A DNA stretch of 64,000 nucleotides from Owenia fusiformis (Eukaryota; Annelida; Polychaeta; Sabellida; Oweniidae): assembly GCA_903813345.2 (NCBI GenBank), contig CAIIXF020000007.1:14738714-14802713 (forward strand). The letters are read 5' to 3'. The notes under the pieces were generated by a model that saw nothing but the letters and a program-made list of their open reading frames with translations, searched no databases and was not told the origin of the DNA. Made by a program: the position numbers and the translations under genes. Shown here in pieces: positions 37,101-45,714 of this stretch (position 1 is its first letter; every line of letters starts with the position of its first letter).

Positions 37101-40100
37101 ATTTTGAAAATTTTAAAAGCGTTCATATATGATAATTTGAACTGTAGCCGTTAAGCAATTGTGACGTCATAAATGAACATGTTCCATTGAATAAATTATG
37201 AAATTTTAGTGGGATTTTGATCATTATTTCAAAGGTTATCCCAATTTCAACGAGCCCTGTAAGTGTAAAGTGTTACGTCTTACAGCGTATTTGACGATGT
37301 CGGGATATATTTAACTTTAAAAATATGTTGGATCCCATCAAAATTTTGAAGAAAAAATAATTTCACTGAAATGCGAATAAAAAATACTTCAAAATGATAT
37401 ATAAAACACATAGCTAGCTTTTTAAATGAGGCAAATATTAACGCTCAAAGCTGAAATCAGCCCGTATTTTCTGAATTGTCCCCAGGTCTGTGCACGTCAT
37501 ATCTACAAAAAACTGACACTAAACAATATTTATATTGCAAATGAAACCCATGTCATGGAATATTTAATTTTCTTTGGTATAACGAAACATATGAGTTAAA
37601 AAATAATTTGTGAAGTATTCTTAGTGTTTTTATGAGGTCGCTTAGGCTGCAAAATATTTTTCATATGCTAAAACATTGAAGTTGCACATTAGATATGACA
37701 TTTAACAAAGAAATAGTGTGTCCTTTGTTCAATCTTTGCAATGGTGCTAAAAAGATAATGTACTGTATAGTTGAATTTTTTATGATTAAAAATGTTCAAC
37801 TTTTATTTGAAATATGCGAGAAAATTGAATATTTGAGAAATGAAGCTGACAACTTTTTTCAAAAATCTCTAAAATAACTTTTAAAGTCATGACAAACAGT
37901 AAATTAATGATAAAAACATGGGGACTTAAATGATGACCTCTTTATCGATCCTTTTACATCCCAAATCCCAAACCCATATAGCTCAGTGGTATAGCTATAC
38001 CAATTACGCATAGTTGGTCCCGGATCAGATATCTGGTTCAAGCACTTTGCTTGTTGCATTAAGTACCTCAGGGTGTTTGACTGAGTGGTTAATGACTTGT
38101 AAAAAGGCTGTGGTGTGTACTTGTATGCCTGTATGAGTGCATCTTTCAGGATTATTTGTGGAAATTATGACTTTACATGCAGGATATACCCAAGAGGTAT
38201 TCCTCATCTTCATTGGTGGAACAATTGATACAGTACATTACAATAAAAGCTTCTTGAATTTGTAACACATTTTCTCTTGAAAAAACATTTTTGTTACATT
38301 TTTGTGTATACCTGAATTATATAACTGTGCCTCAGATCCTACAGAATCATATCCTAATTGTCTACATATGACCTTGGCATCATTTTTATCCCAGCCATAG
38401 TTGCAGACTCTTCGCCATCTTTTTTTATAAAAGATTCCAACCCTGCCTTGGCCTTCAACTCCTTTATACCCTGAGAGTTGGACATCAAAGTCATCCATCT
38501 TGGATTCTATTGTCATTACTGGAGTAAAAATCACTGTTTTGAACCATAAATTGTTCTCAATATTTGATCTGAAATATTTCAATTCCAATTGTGGAATGAT
38601 TAAGTTGAACAAAACCTGTGTGTTTATAATTATCAAGAGCATGAAACCTTTAATCAAAAATTCCACATTACTACATGTTCCTTCATAATCATTCCCCAAG
38701 TGAAAAAAATAGCGCCATACCACTCTAATAAACCACTAATAGACTACTAATACTCAACTAGTAGAACATGTTCTATTAGTGATTTGTTAGTGGTGATTTT
38801 CATTAACAGACCACTTTTTGCCATTGACTTAACAAGGTGGTTTATTAGATGAAAAAATTACCATGCAAATGAGATAACAATTATTGACCAATCAGAGAGC
38901 ATGTAATATACTACTAATAGATCACTCCTGAAGTCTCAAGTATTACTAATAGACCACTAATACATCACTCCCTGAAGTCTTATACACCAATAATACACCA
39001 CTACTAGTCTAATAGACGACTAACAAATCGCTCCTGAAATCTCAGAATTTTATACATCCATGAGATACAAAATCTCTTTAGTGCTAAATTCAGTAAGAAA
39101 TATGTTTAAGATTTAACATGTACATCTTCTACATACCTTTATGATTATGCTGAGTAGGATTCAATAAAGTCCAGTCACCCTTCTGGTTGTAATGCTACAT
39201 TTCATTGTAGAATTAATTCTCTCACATTTTAACTATTTCCACCATTTAAAAGGGGTTTCTCATTCTAAATCAAGGATCAGTTTAACACACTATTAATAGA
39301 CTATTCCAAAAAAATCGAGTTAATACACAACTTACAAACCACTCCACCTAAAAAACCTTAAAGTGGTTTATTAGTTGAGTATTGCCAGTTTTAATACATA
39401 ACTTAAGACCACTTGACTAAATCACTTTTCATGGTGTATTGGTGATCTATTGGTGATGTATTAGTGGTATATTAGATTTATTTTTTACTTGATCATATAT
39501 GACATGTATGAAAACAAATGGATGGATTGATGGTTGGACAGACATAGGGATGGATTGATGACTGAATGTACGGACGGACAGACAGATGAAATGACAGATG
39601 GGTGGAGGAATGGATAGACTGAGGGACAGACAGATATACAGTATGTATGGATGAATTGATGGATGGACAGATGCATGGACAGAAGGATGGATGGGGAGTC
39701 TGTTAACTATATGGTGTTGTCATTACCCTGCTATGTTGATGTAGGTTCTGTGTATACAGGCTTGTCAACCTCGGAACACCTAAAATGAGTGCATGTTGAA
39801 CACCTACCTTCAAATTGTGAATACCTTGGTCCAAATCTTAACATCTTGGTCCAAATTTTGATTATTGCATATATCCAAATTTTGGGCACCTCAAATTTTT
39901 CACACTCGCAGTGGTAGGTACAAGAAGATTTTAAGCAAATATGTGACATACAGGGTGTTTACTAAGTAATGACACTAAGTCTCCCATTTTGTGAAAGCAA
40001 TTCTCGGTTTGGAGAACAGTCTCCTGGGCTTATAATTTTTTTCATGAAAAATATAGAAATATTACCCAAATTAAACTATGAATATTCAAAAGAGGACATT

Positions 40101-42562
40101 TGAATCTACAAGATGTACAAATAACAAATTGGTCTGAAGCAGGGATAAGCTCAATTAGACCGATTCAATAAAATACAAGTCTCGATTTTGGGGAAAGAAG
40201 TTCATCAGTGTACTGCGCTAATATTTTTTTGCGAAAAATCTAGAAATATTACTCAAATTAAATTATGACTATTCAAAGGAAGACATTCAACTCTATATTA
40301 TGTCAAAAAATCAAATTTGTCCGAAGCAGGGATAATGCTCATTTAGATTGATGAACTTCGTTCTCCAAACTGAGAATCGTCCTTTTAAGGAATCTTGCTT
40401 AATTCCCATCATCTTAAAAATGTTATTGTGAGTTTATTTGAAATGTTAATGATGAAATAATGGTTGGTATAGCAACTTGATGACGGGTGCGTTGCAGACA
40501 TCAATTTTACTCAATTTTGATGAAACGATGTATATTATGATCAGGTTTTACGTAATTTTGAGCTATGCATTCTCCATTAAATTAATTATGGTAGTTGGTT
40601 ATTCAAAATATGTCCTGTATATAGTGGTTACATTCATAGTATGACATCATAATAGTCTTAGTTAAGAAGATATCTGGGATGACTGTGATCTCCACAAGTC
40701 TTAGTTGGAAAGTCTGCCAAAGTTAAACCTGCACATCGCTCCAAAACGCAATATTTTGACATATATTGTTTTTACATTTTCAAGCTCTAATATCAAAGAA
40801 CAATCATTTAGTTAAAAAAAGAAAAAAAACGTGAATGCGGGACTCGAACCCGGGCCGCCTGCGTGCTGGGCCAGCATTCTACCGCTGGGCTACCAATTCA
40901 TTATGAATGATGAGTGTAATTAAACGCTACTTATTTTGAATGCTATAATTCGGAAGTGATGTCACGTTCTTAATTTAGAAACCTTCCAAAAATCATATTG
41001 TCGTCGACAATCGAAGCAATTCAATGAATAATCATTGTATAATGACACATTTATCGTGAGTATTTGTACACATGATTTGCCCCATTTGTTCATCATTCTA
41101 TAATCTTTCATTAAGCTCAAAATGAATAAGTTCACCCCCGAAACAACCCAAGATTGCGTTTTGGAGCGATGTGCAGGTTTAAAAAACATCATCGGAAAAC
41201 AGCTGGTTTTGTGGAAATGGGAAACTTGCTGCAACATGGGTGTCATACTTCATAGTAGTCCATAGAGATAGGACAGAATGCAGATCATTATTCACCAAAT
41301 GAAATTGAACTACATTTCCATGCTATTGGACTCCTAAAGAGTCAACAGTTTCATTCTGATGAGAAAATTGTAAGGATAGCCAGATTCTAAATAAAATTAA
41401 ATAAGATTCGATTGGCCAAACTTGATGTTTTCCAACAATGGGGGTTCAAGGCTAAACAACAAAAAGCATTGAAGCAGAAACAAATTACTTTTAAGTGAAT
41501 ATTATATCCACTGGACATGGACCTAGACAGTAGAGTGTTGGATATAAATATTGTATCATTTGCTAAAGTGGTATGCTCAGAATTAAATGTTCCTTATTGT
41601 TAAATGTGACGTCATATGTGTTGTTTTAAGGACCATGTTACAAAATCGATATGTAACTATTTTATTCTTGAGAAATGAAATTTGGTATGAGCACTCATTA
41701 TAACATGCCTGATAATATGTGCAAATTTAGAAAGATTGGTTAAAATCTGTAGAAATGGGAGACCTAATGTCATTACTTAGTGAACACCCTGTATATGCAA
41801 TTGGCATGAACATTTTTCACTGTTTTTTGTCATTCTTTTTTTGACGTTCTTCTCCTGAAATATTTTAGTTTGACAATAATCAGATAAAATGAGTACTTGA
41901 GTGACATATTCTGTCATGCAAAACACGGACATGACTTCAATTTCTTCAGCAATTAAGTGACAAATATGCAAATTGCGGGACAGTTGGAAGGCCTGCATAT
42001 GGTAATAATCAAGCAAGGTCCCCTAATATTTGAATATGCTGAATTTAGATAGTCTTTTCTTCCAGAAATGCTTCAAGAATATAAAGTGTGAGTGTGGGGT
42101 TGGAGGGGGGGGGGGTAATTCAGCAATCCCCCCTCCTCCCCATGGACCTCTTATATATTCTTGTTTAACCATCTATGATGCATTGCTGTACAATGCGAAA
42201 GGGATGTTTCTAAATTCTTAACAGCATAGGAGTCAAAACTGGTTCTTTTTTTGAGTGAGCATGTCTCTGAAACAGATCCACATTATTCCATAATACCCCT
42301 AAACCTAAATGCCGTTTCTAAATAAACCATTATTACTTGCTAAGGGACACCACTCAACTAAATATTCATCACGGGTGACAATCAATTCAGCGAATTCATT
42401 ATGGCTGATAATTTATTCAACAAGTTTCAATGCAACAGGAAATGTTAATATAATGTACTCACCATAATTTATTAAATGAGTTACAATATAACAGGAACAG
42501 ATATAATGTTGAATATACTCACCACTTGCAGAGAAAACTACAATAATGTTATGCAGCAGCAT
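25161..42562 (-). CDS. SRCR-C: third secreted eight-SRCR paralogue, introns enlarged by insertions
   Basis: Seven exons: 42562-42523, 38518-38312, 34721-34576, 34297-33673, 28336-27401, 26067-25906, 25699-25161. Phases match SRCR-A and -B, giving 884 residues. The signal peptide is [17 protein letters not shown]1 spans exons 2-3 ([18 protein letters not shown]); exon 4 holds SRCR2-3, exon 5 SRCR4-6, exons 6-7 SRCR7, exon 7 SRCR8. Unlike A and B, SRCR2 keeps all six cysteines (GLVCYTGN and [10 protein letters not shown] present). The second half of exon 7 is strongly diverged ([16 protein letters not shown]; ends YCKVEK), while its first half matches A and B closely. No membrane anchor. The gene spans 17.4 kb against 6-7 kb for A and B, because introns 1, 2 and 4 hold a LINE fragment, palindromes and TIR elements. 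Confidence 0.85.
26300..26990. repeat. Diverged tandem and inverted repeats in SRCR-C intron 5
   Basis: GCCATTTTGAAGGTTTTTC recurs near 26557, 26670, 26812 and 26965, each followed or preceded by ATCTTGTTTTCTGGTGGC-like text; a copy in the opposite orientation (AAACAAGGTGGCCACCCAAA) lies near 26325. About 110-150 bp per unit. Confidence 0.65.
28430..28481 (-). repeat. Truncated tRNA-like SINE segment
   Basis: On the minus strand GGAGGTTGTGGGTTTGATTC resembles a tRNA B box. The element stops exactly where the TIR element at 28482 begins. Confidence 0.35.
28482..30800. mobile_element. 2.3-kb TIR element, CAGGGTG family, TA-flanked
   Basis: The left end is TACAGGGTGGTCAAAAAACA and the right end is the complement of an almost identical sequence (GTTTTCTGGACCACCCTGTA). 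TA at both edges fits a Tc1/mariner-type target duplication. No transposase ORF is visible, so it is non-autonomous. The interior has diverged repeats around TGCCCATGGGCAATT. It lies in SRCR-C intron 4. Relatives: 39951-41791 and 55215-55338. Confidence 0.8.
29764..29856. repeat. Hairpin with 19-bp perfect stem
   Basis: GCCCACACTCCCACAAAAA pairs with TTTTTGTGGGAGTGTGGGC, with a loop of about 55 bases. Inside the 28482-30800 element. Confidence 0.85.
32668..33509. mobile_element. 842-bp near-perfect palindrome (foldback element)
   Basis: The sequence starting TCACCCTATGCAGACAGAGC returns in reverse complement up to ATAGGGTGA at 33509. Arms are about 400 bp each and meet near 33085, around GGAGCTCCATAAACGTACCTCC. 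Arms carry two copies each of a TGGGTGCGGAG motif. Only scattered mismatches separate the arms, which suggests a recent origin or ongoing arm homogenisation. It lies about 160 bp 3' of SRCR-C exon 4. Confidence 0.85.
34735..35265. other. Segment of SRCR-C intron 2 homologous to SRCR-A intron 1
   Basis: TAAGGAAGAACTTCACTGTC here corresponds to TAAGGTAGAAGTTCATTGTC in A (9722). Later anchors also match: CCAGATGGTGAATTTTCATT (35028) against CCAGACAGTGAATTTTCATA (10082), and AGAAATAACCAGATGGTCAA (35184) against AGAAATAACTAAACAGTCAA (10191). The match ends where the LINE fragment begins. Confidence 0.55.
35268..36350 (+). mobile_element. 5'-truncated non-LTR retrotransposon (reverse transcriptase end)
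   Basis: The plus strand reads [12 protein letters not shown], the RT catalytic YADD motif, followed by [20 protein letters not shown] and, after frame breaks, [15 protein letters not shown] and [13 protein letters not shown]. These are hallmarks of Jockey/CR1/L2-type elements. A 3' UTR follows, with CTGGGGTGTCATAGCCC and a (TTGAA)n-like tail at about 36330-36350. The 5' end, endonuclease and most of the RT are absent and the frame is broken. A dead copy inside SRCR-C intron 2. Confidence 0.85.
36351..37970. other. Rest of SRCR-C intron 2, no gene
   Basis: AT-rich sequence with short (AT)n runs near 36535-36590. No exon or element that I can support. Confidence 0.4.
37975..38215 (+). repeat. 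tRNA-derived SINE-like element
   Basis: TATAGCTCAGTGGTATAG is a good A box and CTGGTTCAAGCAC, 50 bases on, a weaker B box. An unrelated tail of about 170 bp follows. It lies just 3' of SRCR-C exon 2. Acceptor and anticodon stems do not form, so not a tRNA gene. Confidence 0.5.
38716..39472. repeat. Element built of CCACTAATA-type repeats with inverted ends
   Basis: The left end has CCACTAATAGACTACTAATA-like units; the right end has the complementary orientation (GATGTATTAGTGGTATATTA). Many short copies of both orientations lie between. It lies in SRCR-C intron 1. Confidence 0.65.
39512..39700. repeat. GGAT/GGAC microsatellite
   Basis: Imperfect run of GATGGATG and GGACAGAC units. Confidence 0.85.
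40723..41182. mobile_element. Nested 460-bp inverted-repeat element enclosing a tRNA-like sequence
   Basis: AAACCTGCACATCGCTCCAA plus AACGCAAT (40725-40752) has an exact 28-bp reverse complement at 41153-41180. Between the arms lies a tRNA-like segment (40833-40900). No ORF. Confidence 0.8.
40833..40900 (-). tRNA. tRNA-like sequence (pseudo-tRNA or SINE head)
   Basis: The minus strand holds TAGCCCAGCGGTAGAATGC (A box intact) and CCCGGGTTCGAGTCCCGC (B box and T arm, four of five pairs). The D stem has two C-A mismatches, the anticodon stem has one mismatch, position 33 is C instead of T, and no acceptor stem pairs. Pol III promoter elements survive but a functional tRNA is unlikely. Confidence 0.5.
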
Positions 42563-43783
42563 TGTGAACATCCACAGCTTCCTATGAAAAGTTCATTCCT
42601 CCCAGCTTGAATTAAATGTTGAGTTGCTGTGCATATATTTATCGTTATTTTCTATTTACTTACGTCATGTTTGCCATATATAGACAATGAAGATCGTCGT
42701 GATAAAACCCTGGAACATGGATGTTTATCATACTGCAAAAAAGTCATATAAATAATTTGATATTAGCATATCAAAAATCTATTTGGTGTATTTTTCAAAT
42801 ATGCCAGTCTGCCAATATACAAAAAATTACACAACTAGAATCAGGTTAGCCAATTAAAATTTTTATGATCAATATCAAAATAAAATAAAGAGCAACAAAA
42901 TTGAATTGTGTACCATATAGATAAATATTAAAGTACTATTTATTTGTATCATGCTTTGGTAGATTGATCATGTCATGAACAAAACTGTTCAAACATTACA
43001 GTCATGCATGTAACATCATTCAGTTTTAACATTTCAATACTTAAATAAACGGACAAGAGTATAGGGTGAGGCAAAAATTTACCAATGGATGAAAGTGGCC
43101 ATAGTCTCCATTCATGAATTGATGGCTTTCAGCTCACATGGTGAGTTATGGTTGGCTTTGAAGTGTGTGCTTGTCTGGCAAGGTTACATGTATAAATATG
43201 TGTTCGTGTATTTCAAAATATGTGACCATGGAGTTTACATAATCTCTTACACCTTTTAGGTTAAAAATAAAAGGGGCAATTTTGAAGTGAGTTATTTACC
43301 CGGGTTATTTATTTTGGAAGAATATAGTCCGGAGTAGGGATACTAGCGGTTACCGTTGGTTATTTGGTTTTCTGTATAAAAAGCTCTTTCTCCTTTTCTG
43401 TCCCGTCGCAGCGCCATCTAGTGTTTGATAGATGAATCAAGGTTTATTCTCGATAGGGTAAGTAGTAATCTATCAGGAAACATTTACAAGTTTGGTTAGA
43501 AACAGAATTTTTATAGATGGCGAAGTGATTTTTGAGACTATGTAGAGCAGAATAATTTTCTGAAACAGGTAGCTTTACGGTGGTAGCTCTCTCCAGATTC
43601 AGTTATCTCAAAAACGGTGTGGTCACCGTATGCTTATTTTGTAACGGCAAACTAGACAAGACTCCAATGAACACTGGGCACTGTTTCGCTGAGCTAGATC
43701 TGTGCCCATGAATATATTATGAAATGAAACGTTATAATGGTCGTCAATGGGATTTTTTACTGCAATCTTGACCCGAATATGTG
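42563..43783. other. Upstream of SRCR-C, no gene
   Basis: Presumed SRCR-C promoter region. The minisatellite unit seen upstream of SRCR-A and SRCR-B was not found here. Confidence 0.4.
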
Positions 43784-44797
43784 TTAAGGCGACGCTATAT
43801 TAAATAATAAGTACAAAAAATGACTGCCATATTTTTTTGATAAAGACACATGTTTTTAAAATCTGTTTACCTTGTATATGAATTGTGTATCTTGACTAAT
43901 GAAACATGTCAAAGTTAACATCACACATAAACGCATTTTTCCAAACTATGAATTGGAGGTGCATGGATCCCCAAAGCTAGCATGAAGAGTGCGAAGTGAG
44001 GCTAATTTTTGAAAGTTTCAAGGAGTAGCCTTGCAACAGTCACACATTTGCAAGAGTCTAAAATTTCCACAAATCATCTTACCTTACCAAGGAACAACGA
44101 AGGAGCACGAAAATGTGTACTTCTTGCATTGTTAGAGTATAATAAAGCTCAAACCATTGTGAATTCTAAATATTTCATGTCTACCATTTTGTTTCCTGGA
44201 ACTATTTTTTAGTCCAGAGTTATCTTCATTCATGTTTCCATTGTTTATCATTCATAAAGCCTCTATCATGTATCTATCATGATAATTACACTGTAATAGA
44301 TAAAACATACAAGTGATAATCCATGCCACTTGGTGTAGTCACAAAACTTGCATGAGGATTAATCAGGAAGTCTAGAAGTAGTTCCGGCAAACAAAATGTG
44401 GACATGAAATATTTGGAATTTACAATGGTTTGAGGTTTATTATACTCTAACAATGCAAGAAGTACACATTTTCGTGCTCCTTCGTTGTTCCTTGGTAAGG
44501 TAAGATGATTTGTGGAAATTTTAGACTCTTGCAAATGTGTGACTGTTGCAAGGCTACTCCTTGAAACTTTCAAAAATTAGCCTCACTTCGCACTCTTCAT
44601 GCTAGCTTTGGGGATCCATGCACCTCCAATTCATAGTTAGGAAAAATGTGTTTATGTGTGATGTTAACTTTGACATGTTTCATTAGTCAAGATACACAAT
44701 TCATATACAAGGTAAACAGATTTAAAAACGTGTGTCTTTATCAAAAAAATATGGCAGTCATTTTTTGTACTTTTTATTTAATATAGCGTCGCCTTAA
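43784..44797. mobile_element. 1.0-kb foldback element with TTAA flanks
   Basis: It begins TTAAGGCGACGCTATATTAA and ends with its complement (TTAATATAGCGTCGCCTTAA, one-base offset). Arms of about 400 bp are nearly identical, so the same ORF (MKVSRSSLATVTHLQ) appears once on each strand, an artefact of the palindrome. The spacer near 44200-44390 is unique. Confidence 0.85.
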
Positions 44798-44942
44798 ATT
44801 AGATCAATCACTTTAAGTTTTTTGAAACAAAGTGCAGCAAAATAGCTATAAAGCAAATGTTCTGAATGGTCTACAGCATTGATTATGTCACCACCAAAAG
44901 TGGTGACATAATACTAATAGTGTCTGCCATTGAGAGCCCACA

Positions 44943-45380
44943 GGCTGCGGGCAATACATACTGCAAAAATCATTGAAAGATGAACAGGTATTGCCCTCCA
45001 TAAGAAGGAAATATTTATTTTATCATGTTATTGCTAGACATTCTCTATGATCATTTATTTTAATCATTAAATATATCATAAACTCATAAGTTAACACAAT
45101 TAAATTATGTACAAGTATCAGTATAGTACACTTTATTTTTGTCCAGTGCAGTTGACATAATTCCTGGGTGGGCAATACGCTGGGCAATACATCTTTTATT
45201 ATCTTAAAATTGAGGGAGCTGTGAAATATGCTATGGTATCTTTGATCTTATGGTACTAAATCAGTCAATCATATCAAACAATTTCTAGCAATGATATGAT
45301 AATAAGCAAAAATTTCATTCTATGAAGGGCAATACCTATTGCACGTTCAATGATTTTTGCAGTATGTATTATCCGCAGCC
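44943..45380. mobile_element. 438-bp MITE-like inverted repeat
   Basis: GGCTGCGGGCAATACATACT through AGGTATTGCCC (44943-44995) recurs as its complement at 45327-45380 (GGGCAATACC to ATCCGCAGCC). A third, direct copy of the end (AAATACATGCTACAAAAATC) follows at about 45386-45440, as if a second element end lies alongside. Confidence 0.7.
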
Positions 45381-45714
45381 CTTAGGGCAAGGGAAATACA
45401 TGCTACAAAAATCATTGAAAGTCCAACAGGTATTGCCGGAAACATAAAATGAAATATTTGTTTTATTATATCAACTAATAGAAATGACCTTCTCATGGTA
45501 AGATGGGGGGGCAGGAGGGGGTGCGATGTTGTGATTGCACCCCCCCCCCCATAACTAATGAATATATGACCATGATGATAGAGGAAGAAAAGAGCCTTAA
45601 AATGCTTTTTATTTGAAGCTTCTAGCTCAATTTTGAAGGAAGTTACATACATTTTTGTAAATGTATTTCAAAACAAATATTACAAGTTTTCTAATGATCT
45701 TATTATGTTATATC

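Larger units (their letters stand above)
39951..41791. mobile_element. 1.84-kb TIR element, CAGGGTG family, TA-flanked
   Basis: It starts CAGGGTGTTTACTAAGTAAT and ends with the complement (ATTACTTAGTGAACACCCTG), with TA on both sides. The inverted ends extend through ACACTAAGTCTCCCATTT on the left and GGGAGACCTAATGT on the right. An internal duplication of about 200 bp (around 39990 and 40200, both with GAAGCAGGGATAA) lies near the left end. No transposase seen. A second inverted-repeat element is nested at 40723-41182. Confidence 0.85.

Noticed and set aside
40833-40900. Functional tRNA gene
   Set aside because: Position 33 is not T, the D and anticodon stems have mismatches and no acceptor stem forms.
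44009-44573. The same protein-like ORF (MKVSRSSLATVTHLQ...) on both strands
   Set aside because: Both arise from the two arms of the 43784-44797 palindrome; no homology to known proteins and no splice context.
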